A DNA stretch of 64,000 nucleotides from Paraprevotella xylaniphila YIT 11841 (GTDB lineage: Bacteria; Bacteroidota; Bacteroidia; Bacteroidales; Bacteroidaceae): assembly GCF_000205165.1 (NCBI RefSeq), contig NZ_GL883885.1, positions 25,529-89,528 of the forward strand, read 5' to 3'. Under the pieces are notes generated by a model. The model was not told where the DNA came from and ran no database searches. It was given only the letters and a program-made list of their open reading frames with translations. Shown piece by piece: positions 1 to 8,108 of the stretch. The position numbers were made by a program, and so were the translations under genes. Positions within the stretch are counted from its first letter, which is position 1, and every line of letters begins with the position of its first letter.

Positions 1-1386
1 TTCGTCGGGCGAATGTACTCCGCGCAACGTCGGGCCGAACGACACCATGTCCAGACCGGAATACTTCTCGCTGAACAACCCACATTCCAATCCGGCGTGT
101 ATCCCCAACACTTTCGGTTCTTTGCCAAACAAGGCTTTGTAAGTTTCCACCGCTATTTTCAAAATCTCTGATTCCGGATTCATTTTCCAACCCGGATAGC
201 CTTCGCCCACTTCCACACGGGCACCTGCCAACTCGAAAGCGGCTTTCACCATATTGCTCATGTGGTGGCGTGCACTCAGTATGCTGCTGCGCTGACTGGT
301 TTTCACCAGAATCTTATTGCCGTCCGTCAGACGGATACTGGCCAGATTGGAACTGGTCTCCACCAAATCTATATCCTGCGACATGGAAAGAGTACCGTTG
401 TGCACGGCCTGTAAAGCCCAAATGAGCTTGCGGGCGACTTCGCGCTCCACGGCTTCCGGCCTCGCGCTTTCGCTCTGCAACTCGAAAACCATGGTCTTTT
501 CGGTCACGCTGTATTCTTCTTCCACATCGGCACTGAACAGATTCCAATCCACACGGATACTCTCCTTGTCCTTCATCGGGATGGCACAAACCGCCATCGC
601 TTCACGGGGTATGGCGTTGTGCAGACCTCCGGCCTGGATGTCGCATAAATATAAATCGTATTTTGCCCAAGCATTATACAGAAAACGCGCCAGTATCTTG
701 TTGGCATTCGCCCGCTTCTTATTGATGTCGTCACCCGAATGTCCGCCCTTCAATCCTTTCACCTTCACTTCGAAGAAAAAATAATCCTGCGGAACATCCA
801 CCGGCTTAAAGTCGAATTCAGCCGTAGTTGCCGCTCCCCCGGCACAACTTACGAACAACTGCCCTTCGTCTTCCGAGTCCAAGTTCAACAAAATATCACC
901 GGACATGAAACCAGGCTTCATGCCGAACGCACCGCTCAAGCCCGTCTCCTCGTCACGGGTAAACACACATTCTATCGGGCCGTGGGCAATATCCGAAGCA
1001 TCCAACAAGGCCAACTCCATCGCCACGCCTATCCCGTCGTCGGCCCCCAACGTTGTCCCGTCCGCACGCAACCAATCGCCATCAACCCACGTACGAATCG
1101 CGTCTTTTTCAAAATCGAACTCCACCTCACGGTTCTTCTCGCAAACCATATCCATGTGGCTCTGTAAGATCACCGTCTTACGGTTTTCCATCCCCGGAGT
1201 CGCCCCCTTACGAATCAATACGTTTCCCGTCTCGTCCACCTTACATTCCAAACCTCTTTCACGGGCAAACTGTTCCAAATAAGCTATCATCCGCTCTTCT
1301 TTCTTGGAAGGACGGGGTATCCGGTTGATTTCTGCAAAAAACTTAAAAACCTCGGTTGGTTTCAATGAGTTCATTTCCATATCCAT
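1..1386 (-). CDS. pepD: aminoacyl-histidine dipeptidase (peptidase D), C-terminus beyond window
   Basis: Cytosolic Zn dipeptidase of the M20 family that cleaves Xaa-His and other unblocked dipeptides. The 462 visible codons stay open to base 1, so the last residues (family length about 485) lie outside the window. M20 landmarks appear in order: QSHMDMV with the first metal-binding His, GADDGIG, the catalytic/metal pair DEETGL, LDSEDEGQLF, the HSGDDI loop in the lid domain, and HAGLECGLF followed by HSPDE near the active-site C-terminus. Met codons at 1386, 1380 and 1374 are all possible starts; the first is used here. No strong Shine-Dalgarno site is present, as is usual for Bacteroidetes. 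It is divergent from the small membrane protein at 1486 and looks like a single-gene unit. Confidence 0.95.
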   Translation of the reverse strand, partial: MDMEMNSLKPTEVFKFFAEINRIPRPSKKEERMIAYLEQFARERGLECKVDETGNVLIRKGATPGMENRKTVILQSHMDMVCEKNREVEFDFEKDAIRTWVDGDWLRADGTTLGADDGIGVAMELALLDASDIAHGPIECVFTRDEETGLSGAFGMKPGFMSGDILLNLDSEDEGQLFVSCAGGAATTAEFDFKPVDVPQDYFFFEVKVKGLKGGHSGDDINKKRANANKILARFLYNAWAKYDLYLCDIQAGGLHNAIPREAMAVCAIPMKDKESIRVDWNLFSADVEEEYSVTEKTMVFELQSESARPEAVEREVARKLIWALQAVHNGTLSMSQDIDLVETSSNLASIRLTDGNKILVKTSQRSSILSARHHMSNMVKAAFELAGARVEVGEGYPGWKMNPESEILKIAVETYKALFGKEPKVLGIHAGLECGLFSEKYSGLDMVSFGPTLRGVHSPDE

Positions 1387-1423
1387 AATTTTATATATTC
1401 ATTCTACTAAATTTGGTTAAAAG

Positions 1424-1431
1424 CGAAGATA
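1424..1431 (-). promoter_or_regulatory. putative -7 box for pepD
   Basis: The minus strand reads TATCTTCG, one mismatch from the Bacteroidetes TAnnTTTG box. It lies 38 bases from the pepD start, giving a leader of about 30 bases. It is weaker than the divergent box at 1458. Confidence 0.35.
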
Positions 1432-1457
1432 CGACACAAATCCACGCTTTTAAAGTT

Positions 1458-1465
1458 TATCTTTG
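1458..1465 (+). promoter_or_regulatory. -7 box for the small membrane protein / ompH unit
   Basis: TATCTTTG is a perfect match to the Bacteroidetes -7 consensus and lies 20 bases before the ATG at 1486. No clear TTTG is seen at -33. Confidence 0.6.
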
Positions 1466-1485
1466 CAGCACAAATATACGCAAAA

Positions 1486-1707
1486 ATGTTGAAGACACTA
1501 TTGTTTACCCTGATAATTGTGGCCATAAGTATGGCATTCTTTGCCATAAAAATCCTTTTCAAGAAAAACGGCCGCTTCCCGAACACCCACGTAGGCCATA
1601 GTGCGGCTATGCGCAAACGGGGCATCACGTGCGTACAAACCATGGATGCCCTGGAACGGGTGGAAAACCCACATAGAATCAATGAACGCAGTACAAGAAA
1701 ATCATAA
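1486..1707 (+). CDS. small single-pass membrane protein of unknown function
   Basis: This 73-residue protein has one N-terminal hydrophobic segment (about residues 3-24), then a basic, soluble tail. The tail contains HVGHSAAMRKRGITCVQTMD, a block I recognise as conserved among small Bacteroidales proteins of unknown function. A perfect -7 box lies just upstream, and ompH begins 14 bases after the stop, so the two are probably co-transcribed. The topology suggests an inner-membrane anchor with a short basic domain holding one Cys and two His. No enzymatic motif is visible, and I do not know its role. Confidence 0.7.
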   Translation: MLKTLLFTLIIVAISMAFFAIKILFKKNGRFPNTHVGHSAAMRKRGITCVQTMDALERVENPHRINERSTRKS

Positions 1708-1721
1708 ATAAAGAAAAAATA

Positions 1722-2351
1722 ATGAAGAAAAACAGTATCATTGGCGCAGGACTTATCACCCTGGCAGCCACATTCGCCCTGACGGGATGCAACAAGTCGG
1801 CACCGGAAGAAAAAACAAACACTCAAGCTACGGAAATCCCTGCAGGCGGATTGAAAATCGCATACGTGGAAATCGACACTCTGATGTCGCAATACAATTT
1901 CTGTAAAGACTACACGCTCCTGATGAACAAAAAGGGAGAAAATATCCGGGCTACATTGGCCGGAAAAGAACGCGCCCTCCAGGCTAAAGCCGCAGAACTG
2001 CAAAAGAAATATGAAACCAACCAGTTCACCACCAAAGAACAAGTGGAACAGGCTCAAATGACATTGGCCAAACAACAACAGGACTTGCAAGCATTAAACG
2101 ACCGGTTGATGAATGATTTCGCCGCAGAACAAGCAAAATACAACACCGAAATGCGCGATTCCATCCAAGCATTCCTGAAAGAATACAATAAATCAAAGAA
2201 ATTCGATTATATCATCAGCAAGGCGGGAGACAATATCTTGGTAGCCAACGCTAAGTACGACATTACTAAAGACGTGGTAAACGGCCTGAACAAGCGGTAC
2301 AAACAGAAACCGGAAATGGCCGAAAAAATCAGCGGAAAAATCAAAGAATAA
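1722..2351 (+). CDS. OmpH/Skp-family periplasmic lipoprotein
   Basis: The 209-residue protein starts with a lipoprotein signal (MKKNSIIGAGLITLAATFALTGC; lipobox LTGC, lipidated Cys about residue 23). An acidic/Thr-rich linker follows, then the OmpH domain: a short beta segment (LKIAYVEIDTLMSQYNF), a long charged coiled coil (about residues 60-145, rich in Gln, Lys, Glu and Ala), and the closing segment FDYIISKAGDNILVANAKYDIT. This matches the Skp tentacle layout, in which a trimer cages unfolded outer-membrane proteins. E. coli Skp is soluble, while Bacteroidetes homologues are often lipidated, so anchoring to a membrane is inferred. It follows the small membrane protein at 1486 and ends at a strong hairpin terminator. 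Confidence 0.85.
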   Translation: MKKNSIIGAGLITLAATFALTGCNKSAPEEKTNTQATEIPAGGLKIAYVEIDTLMSQYNFCKDYTLLMNKKGENIRATLAGKERALQAKAAELQKKYETNQFTTKEQVEQAQMTLAKQQQDLQALNDRLMNDFAAEQAKYNTEMRDSIQAFLKEYNKSKKFDYIISKAGDNILVANAKYDITKDVVNGLNKRYKQKPEMAEKISGKIKE

Positions 2352-2356
2352 AAATA

Positions 2357-2397
2357 AGGCATCCTCTCACCCGAAAATGAGAGGATGCCTCGTTTTA
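2357..2397. terminator. bidirectional intrinsic terminator
   Basis: A perfect 13-base stem (AGGCATCCTCTCA / TGAGAGGATGCCT, arms 2357-2369 and 2378-2390) with an 8-base loop is followed by CGTTTT on the plus strand and by an A/T-rich stretch on the other side. It sits between the convergent ompH gene and the sulfotransferase and can serve both. Confidence 0.85.
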
Positions 2398-2419
2398 AAG
2401 GAAGATACGGAATCCCATC

Positions 2420-3535
2420 TTATGGATGTATCTCATAATCCCAATCCTTAAGGGCATATCCCCAATTTTCATTCACCAACTGAATGGTACGGGGCTTATA
2501 CTCATATTTGTTCTTTTTGTAGCCTTTCTTCCGGTCTGTATATCGGCGTATGGCAGCCTCGGCACAATGAAACTCGCGAATACCTAATTTTTCATACGCG
2601 AGCTTCGTAGTCCCGAATGCATCAGCCTCAAAATCCTCGAATTTCACTTCGAAAAGATTTCCTTCCGGCACATATTTTTTCTGTTCCTCGTAGGCGCGGT
2701 AAAGCTTTGTATAGGTAAGAAGAATATTCTTCTCCATCTCCTCGTCGCTGATATGCTGTAATTCCAACGGCTTGATGGTGTTGGAGAAGAAGCTACGTGT
2801 GCTCTCGAACACCGTATAGGGGTTACGCATCAGATAAATGAACTTGGCATTGGGAAACATTTCGACCAAGGCTTTTACACGTCCCGTATGAGGCGGGTTC
2901 TTGGATAAATACACATCACCTCCCGTCGTACAGTACCTGGAAATCTTCATCAACTTCACAAATGTTTCCTTGAATACCTGAAGTTCCTCTTTCGTAATGT
3001 TCTCGAACGTCAGATACTTGTCGCAATATTCCTGCCATTTCTGAGGAAAGAACCAAAAGTCATAGAAGGAATAAGGCATCATGTTCGACAAAGCGAATTC
3101 TTCCTCCTGCGGCAGGTCGGGAGCCAACTCCATATTATCCGTCGGACGCTTGTCCGGCATAAGCCACCCCATCGTCTTCTTGAAGAACGGTTGCCCGAAC
3201 ATCATCAGATGGGGAAATACAGTCTGGTACGTTGTCGTATAGCAAAAATTATCGTCCTGAGCAAAGATGTTGTGCACAAAAGTCGTACCGCTTCTCCAAT
3301 GCCCGAGGATGAAAACAGGATCGTGGTCGAATTCGTACGCCCCCAACTTCTCCTCAAACCTGCGGTCTTGGATAGGTGCCAACAAACTCAACAGCCTGCA
3401 TACGCTTTTCGTCAGATAATACTTGGTACGCTTGTCCGGAGCTATTTCCTGACCACGCGTCATTTCTTTAAACGTTTTCCAATCGGCACCTACTAACGTA
3501 TTGACCGGAAGTTTGCTGAACTCTAATAATCCCAT
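2420..3535 (-). CDS. PAPS-dependent sulfotransferase
   Basis: A cytosolic sulfotransferase of 371 residues that would move the sulfonate group from PAPS to an acceptor. The 5'-phosphosulfate loop is visible as FILGHWRSGTTFVHN (about residues 75-90). The 3'-phosphate motif is visible as FIYLMRNPYTVFESTRSFF in the second half. There is no signal peptide. It is the last gene of the permease-cysC-cysD-cysN block, 23 bases after cysN, so PAPS is made by its own operon partners. From memory, gut Bacteroides have a similar cluster whose sulfotransferase sulfonates sterols such as cholesterol; whether this protein shares that acceptor cannot be read from sequence. No periplasmic or glycan-specific domain is fused to it. 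Confidence 0.85.
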   Translation of the reverse strand: MGLLEFSKLPVNTLVGADWKTFKEMTRGQEIAPDKRTKYYLTKSVCRLLSLLAPIQDRRFEEKLGAYEFDHDPVFILGHWRSGTTFVHNIFAQDDNFCYTTTYQTVFPHLMMFGQPFFKKTMGWLMPDKRPTDNMELAPDLPQEEEFALSNMMPYSFYDFWFFPQKWQEYCDKYLTFENITKEELQVFKETFVKLMKISRYCTTGGDVYLSKNPPHTGRVKALVEMFPNAKFIYLMRNPYTVFESTRSFFSNTIKPLELQHISDEEMEKNILLTYTKLYRAYEEQKKYVPEGNLFEVKFEDFEADAFGTTKLAYEKLGIREFHCAEAAIRRYTDRKKGYKKNKYEYKPRTIQLVNENWGYALKDWDYEIHP

Positions 3536-3558
3536 GAAACTTTGATTTTTAATTAAGG

Positions 3559-4986
3559 TTATTCTTTAATGATTTCTATCGCGAGACCTTGCCGTCCCAA
3601 ATCTTTGACCGCTTTCTCTATGGCTTCGTAATGCTCTTTACCAATACCTAATTTAGGCAAGTCCAACTCCGGAAGACGCTCAACGTCATTCTCCTTGGCT
3701 TCCACCGGACCGATAATCATGCCCACAGCACTGGTGTTGTTCGTAATCGGATCTATCAATATGAAGGAACCGGTTGCACGGTTCTTCTGATAAGCATCAA
3801 AAAATATGGGTTTTGCCGTCGTGATATGCACTTTCCCGATTTCATTCAAATGAAAACAGTCTGCCGGACGCTGCTCCATCGTATTCACATCTACCTGATA
3901 ACAAATCTCACCTACCGTGGCACGAGTCGTATTCGTATTATGCTTCAGATAAAAATGCTTGTTACGGTCCATCGGTTCTTCGTCCATCCATACGAGCATC
4001 GTCTCGAAATAGCGCCCTACTTCCGGCACGTTGTCTGGATGTACTAACATCTCACCACGTGAAATGTCTATCTCATCCTCCAACGTCAACGTCACGCATT
4101 GCGGACAAAAAGCCTCTTTCAAATCTCCGTCGTACGTCACAATACGTTTCACATGAGACTTCTTACGCGACGGAAGAGCCATGATTTCATCTCCTTCCCG
4201 TACCACACCGGAAGCTATCTTTCCGCAGAACCCACGGAAATCGAGGTTAGGGCGCAACACGTACTGCACAGGATAACGGAAATCCGTCATGTTGCGGTCG
4301 GTATGAATGGGCACGGTCTCCAAAAAGTCCAACAGGCTGGTGCCTTCATACCAAGGCGTACGCTCGGACTTTTCTACCACATTGTCACCATCCAAAGCGG
4401 AAAGGGGAAAACAAGTCACATCTTCTATACCTAATTTATCCGTCAAAGCCTTATATTCCGCTACGATGGCGTCGAACACGTTTTCGTCGAAATCCACCAA
4501 ATCCATCTTGTTCACGGCCAACGCAATATGTTTGATTCCCAACAAGGAAACAAGAAAGGTATGACGACGGGTCTGCGTGATGACTCCCGTACGGGCATCC
4601 ACCAATATGACGGCCAAATTAGCTGTGGAACCGCCGGTAATCATGTTGCGGGTGTATTGTTCGTGTCCCGGAGTATCGGCAATTATAAATTTGCGTTGGT
4701 TCGTCGAGAAATAACGATAGGCCACGTCTATGGTGATACCTTCTTCGCGCTCCGCCTTCAAACCGTCGAGCAACAAAGCATAATCTATATGGTCGCCGGC
4801 ATTTCCCACACGTTTGCTGTCACGCTCCAAAGCCTGCAACTGATCCTCATACAGTTTCTTGCTGTCGAACAAAAGCCGGCCTATCAATGTGGATTTTCCG
4901 TCATCCACCGAACCGGCCGTCAACAGGCGCAACAAATCTTTTTTCTCGTCTTGGTCTAAAAACTCCTTTATATTTAATGTAGCCAT
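3559..4986 (-). CDS. cysN: sulfate adenylyltransferase, GTPase subunit
   Basis: The regulatory GTPase of ATP sulfurylase: GTP hydrolysis drives formation of APS by CysD. GTPase motifs are [19 protein letters not shown] (P-loop), [12 protein letters not shown] (G3) and NKMDLV (G4), followed by EF-Tu-like beta-barrel domains, in 475 residues. The start chosen is [10 protein letters not shown] at 4986 because an unusually good Shine-Dalgarno site (AGGAGGG, 4993-4999) precedes it. An in-frame Met 11 codons upstream would overlap cysD. There is no fused CysC kinase domain, since that enzyme is encoded separately at 5923. The gap to cysD is 16 bases, indicating tight co-expression of the two subunits. 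Confidence 0.95.
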   Translation of the reverse strand: MATLNIKEFLDQDEKKDLLRLLTAGSVDDGKSTLIGRLLFDSKKLYEDQLQALERDSKRVGNAGDHIDYALLLDGLKAEREEGITIDVAYRYFSTNQRKFIIADTPGHEQYTRNMITGGSTANLAVILVDARTGVITQTRRHTFLVSLLGIKHIALAVNKMDLVDFDENVFDAIVAEYKALTDKLGIEDVTCFPLSALDGDNVVEKSERTPWYEGTSLLDFLETVPIHTDRNMTDFRYPVQYVLRPNLDFRGFCGKIASGVVREGDEIMALPSRKKSHVKRIVTYDGDLKEAFCPQCVTLTLEDEIDISRGEMLVHPDNVPEVGRYFETMLVWMDEEPMDRNKHFYLKHNTNTTRATVGEICYQVDVNTMEQRPADCFHLNEIGKVHITTAKPIFFDAYQKNRATGSFILIDPITNNTSAVGMIIGPVEAKENDVERLPELDLPKLGIGKEHYEAIEKAVKDLGRQGLAIEIIKE

Positions 4987-4992
4987 ATAATA

Positions 4993-4999
4993 CCCTCCT
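4993..4999 (-). promoter_or_regulatory. strong Shine-Dalgarno site deciding the cysN start
   Basis: AGGAGGG on the minus strand, 6 bases before ATG 4986, lies inside the 16-base cysD-cysN gap. Such a site is rare in this window, where most genes have none. Confidence 0.7.
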
Positions 5000-5002
5000 G
5001 AA

Positions 5003-5911
5003 TTAAAAATACCCTTCACGCTTTTTCTGTTCCATGGACGCCTCCTGGTCGAAGTCTATCACACGGGTCGTACGCTCACTCTTGGTGGTAGTCATCATTT
5101 CCTCCACAATCTTCTCTATCGTGTCGGCTTCACTTTCGATGGCACCGGTCAGCGGCCAACAGCCCAACGTACGGAAACGAATATTCTTCATCTCAATCTT
5201 GTCGCGGTATTTTTCCGGCAAACGGTCGTCGTCCGGCATAATCAGTTGTCCGTCGATGTTCACTACCGGACGTTCCTTGGCATAATACAGCGGGACGATA
5301 GGAATGTTTTCCAAACGGATGTACTGCCAAATGTCCAATTCTGTCCAATTACTCAACGGGAACACCCGAATACTCTCTCCTTTGTGGATACGGGCGTTAT
5401 AGATGTCCCATAACTCCGGACGTTGGTTCTTAGGATCCCACTGTTGGAACTGGTCACGGAATGAAAAGATACGTTCCTTTGCACGGCTTTTCTCTTCGTC
5501 GCGACGCGCCCCACCAAAAGCCGCGTCAAACTTATACTTGGACAAAGCATCCAACAAAGCCTTGGTCTTCATCAAATCCGTATGCACCTTACTGCCGTGC
5601 GTAAAGGGGCCTACCCCTGCCCGGAACGCTTCCATATTGGATTCCACAATCAGGTTCCAACCGTATTTTTTGGCATAGTCATCGCGAAATTGTATCATCT
5701 CCTTAAACTTCCACTTGGAGTCGATGTGCATCAAAGGGAAAGGAACCTTGCCCGGGGCAAAAGCCTTTTCAGCCAAACGAACCATCACGGAAGAATCCTT
5801 TCCTATGGAGTAAAGCATTACAGGATTCTCAAACTCAGCCGCCACCTCACGGATAATGTGAATGGACTCAGCCTCCAACTCCTGCAAATGACTCAATTTA
5901 TATTCAGACAT
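5003..5911 (-). CDS. cysD: sulfate adenylyltransferase, small (catalytic) subunit
   Basis: A 302-residue ATP sulfurylase of the PAPS-reductase-like PP-loop ATPase superfamily, which makes APS from sulfate and ATP. The PP-loop [17 protein letters not shown] lies near residue 36, and [15 protein letters not shown] follows in the middle of the protein. The [13 protein letters not shown] and GCWPLTGAI segments are typical of CysD. It sits between cysC (gap 11 bases) and cysN (gap 16 bases), which matches the heterodimer it forms. Together with cysC it produces PAPS. I see no reductase genes (cysH, cysI, cysJ) nearby, so in this operon the product seems destined for sulfonation rather than for assimilation. 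Confidence 0.95.
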   Translation of the reverse strand: MSEYKLSHLQELEAESIHIIREVAAEFENPVMLYSIGKDSSVMVRLAEKAFAPGKVPFPLMHIDSKWKFKEMIQFRDDYAKKYGWNLIVESNMEAFRAGVGPFTHGSKVHTDLMKTKALLDALSKYKFDAAFGGARRDEEKSRAKERIFSFRDQFQQWDPKNQRPELWDIYNARIHKGESIRVFPLSNWTELDIWQYIRLENIPIVPLYYAKERPVVNIDGQLIMPDDDRLPEKYRDKIEMKNIRFRTLGCWPLTGAIESEADTIEKIVEEMMTTTKSERTTRVIDFDQEASMEQKKREGYF

Positions 5912-5922
5912 AATATTGTGAT

Positions 5923-6519
5923 TTATTTATTGTTCAATATAAGTTCCAACACTTTATTAACCGATTCTTCCAACGTCAGAACGGAAGTATCCAACGTCAG
6001 AGCCGGATGTTCCGGCACCTCGAAGGGGGCACTGACTCCGGTAAAATCCTTGATTTCTCCCCGACGTGCACGGGCATACAAACCCTTTACGTCGCGTTGT
6101 TCGCAAACTTCCAACGGTGTGGACACATAGACTTCCCTAAAATCGTCTGCCCCGATAATCTCAGAAGCCATGTGACGGGATTCGTTCGTAGGACTGATAA
6201 AGGCTGAAAGCGTCACCACCCCCGTATCTACGAATAATTTTCCGATTTCAGCAATACGACGGATATTCTCTTTCCGGTCATCAGCCGAGAATCCCAAATT
6301 CTTATTGATACCGCTACGAATATTATCACCGTCCAAAATGCGGCACAAGATGCCACGCTTATGCAACTCCCGTTCTACACCGAGTGCCACCGTACTTTTC
6401 CCGGAACCGGACAAGCCAGTGAACCAGACCATCACCCCACGTTGTCCAAGAAGTTGTTCCTTGTCCGAACGGGTCATCATTTTTTCGTATATCGGATAGA
6501 TATTTGTCGCCTCTCCCAT
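5923..6519 (-). CDS. cysC: adenylylsulfate (APS) kinase
   Basis: Phosphorylates APS at the 3' position to give PAPS, the donor for the sulfotransferase at the end of the operon. The Walker A loop is [15 protein letters not shown] near residue 35. The APS-binding region reads [25 protein letters not shown], and the lid region follows with [18 protein letters not shown]. At 198 residues it is a stand-alone kinase of normal size. A short N-terminal extension ([20 protein letters not shown]) precedes the core and is common in Bacteroidetes and proteobacterial CysC. It lies 18 bases after the permease and 11 bases before cysD. Confidence 0.95.
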   Translation of the reverse strand: MGEATNIYPIYEKMMTRSDKEQLLGQRGVMVWFTGLSGSGKSTVALGVERELHKRGILCRILDGDNIRSGINKNLGFSADDRKENIRRIAEIGKLFVDTGVVTLSAFISPTNESRHMASEIIGADDFREVYVSTPLEVCEQRDVKGLYARARRGEIKDFTGVSAPFEVPEHPALTLDTSVLTLEESVNKVLELILNNK

Positions 6520-6537
6520 AAACTGCTTACTTCTCTT

Positions 6538-8085
6538 TTAAAAATTCCAGAACAAAGGTATTAAAAATACAGATAACACAAACACAATTATGTTCAAAGG
6601 CAAGCCTATTTTAACGAAATCGGTAAATTTATAGCCTCCGATACCTTGTACAATCAAATTGGTCTGGTAACCGATAGGTGTAGAGAACGAGGCTGACGCA
6701 GCCATACAAATCACTACAAAGAACGGAGTCGGACTCACTCCCAAATGATTGGCCACCTCCAAAGCGATAGGAAAAGACAGGGCGGCGGCGGCGTTATTCG
6801 TTATCAACTCCGTAAACAGGTTCGTGATAACAAAAATCACAGCCAACAAAGCATACGGTCCGAGAGCATCGGTCATACCTATTATATATTCGGCAATGAA
6901 AGCCGCAAACCCGGAATTACTCATAGCCTTACTGATGGCAAAAGCACAGGCGATGGTAATCAACACGTCCCATGAAATGAACTTCGTATATTTCTTGGGA
7001 TTGAACATTCCCGTCCAAGCCATAATCACCGTTGTGACGCAAACAAAGAAAAACATATCCAACTTCAGTCCGGGAAGAGCCCGCTCCACGACCGGAAGCT
7101 CGCCTACCGTTGCCCCGATAATCATCACCAACAACAGAATCATGGCCAGATATTTCTTTTTCTTTCCCATTTCGGGTTCCGCATCCAACACCGACAACAT
7201 CAAAAACACGCGGCTGTCTCCCCACGTCGGAATAAAGGTGCCGTCTGCATCCAGAATCAACGTGTCATTTTCTGACAGGCGTACATTCATCCAATCCCCT
7301 TGGAGACGTTCACCATTACGATGCAGACTTTTTACCGTGGCTCCATAATGACGGTGAAAATCAAATTCGCGCAACGTTTTTCCGTTTCCGGGGAAACGTG
7401 CCCCCAACACAGCCTCCACGCGTACAATGTCACCCGAGTCGCTACTTTCTTCAATATCGTCATCTTTCAGGGTTCGGTCTGGCAATAAACGCTTGGCAAA
7501 ACAAACCAGATAAATAATGCCCACAATGGCTATAATCACCCCGACTTGCCCCAATTCGAAGATGGAAAATCCCTTAAGACCCGCGTCTTGTATCATTCCG
7601 TCCACCACCAAATTCGTGGAAGTTCCTATCAACGTACAAATACCGCCAAGTATAGTGGCATACGAAAGAGGAATCAGAAATTTTGCAGGCGGCAGTTTCA
7701 TCCGTCTTGCCCAGTTCTTGATGATAGGCGCAAAGATGACAACCACCGGCGTGTTGTTCAGAAAAGCCGAAATGAAAGCAATGACCGGCAATACACGCAG
7801 ATTCGTATTGGCTACTGTAGACTTCTTTTGCGGTAACATGGCAAAAATCAAACGTTCCAACACCCCACTCTTACGTATTCCTTCACTGACCAGAAACAAA
7901 AGAGCCACCGTAATCATGCCTTTGTTCGAGAAACCCTCCAACACTTCCTTAGGGGTAAGTATTCCCGCACAGAAAAACAAGATGACGACAGAAAAAAGTA
8001 TCATGCCCGGACGCATACGGTCGTAGATTAGTGCTACGACCATAGCGGCCAGACAGATTAAGACATAAACAATTTCAAAATTCAT
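6538..8085 (-). CDS. SLC13/DASS-type permease, probable sulfate transporter
   Basis: An inner-membrane carrier of 515 residues with about 11-12 hydrophobic segments in two halves. The halves flank a cytosolic TrkA-C (RCK-C)-like domain at roughly residues 205-290 (EAVLGARFPGNGKTLREFDF and NDTLILDADG). Repeated pore motifs are visible as LNNTPVVVIFAPII and TELITNNAAAALSFPIA, each with the asparagine-rich turn of the SLC13/ArsB fold. Relatives with TrkA-C domains include sulfate permeases, and this gene stands directly upstream of cysC, cysD and cysN, so sulfate is the likely substrate. That assignment is contextual. There is one TrkA-C copy where many relatives carry two. The gap to carB is only 23 bases and holds no recognisable promoter. 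Confidence 0.8.
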   Translation of the reverse strand: MNFEIVYVLICLAAMVVALIYDRMRPGMILFSVVILFFCAGILTPKEVLEGFSNKGMITVALLFLVSEGIRKSGVLERLIFAMLPQKKSTVANTNLRVLPVIAFISAFLNNTPVVVIFAPIIKNWARRMKLPPAKFLIPLSYATILGGICTLIGTSTNLVVDGMIQDAGLKGFSIFELGQVGVIIAIVGIIYLVCFAKRLLPDRTLKDDDIEESSDSGDIVRVEAVLGARFPGNGKTLREFDFHRHYGATVKSLHRNGERLQGDWMNVRLSENDTLILDADGTFIPTWGDSRVFLMLSVLDAEPEMGKKKKYLAMILLLVMIIGATVGELPVVERALPGLKLDMFFFVCVTTVIMAWTGMFNPKKYTKFISWDVLITIACAFAISKAMSNSGFAAFIAEYIIGMTDALGPYALLAVIFVITNLFTELITNNAAAALSFPIALEVANHLGVSPTPFFVVICMAASASFSTPIGYQTNLIVQGIGGYKFTDFVKIGLPLNIIVFVLSVFLIPLFWNF

Positions 8086-8108
8086 GGTATGGCATGATTG
8101 TATAGTGT

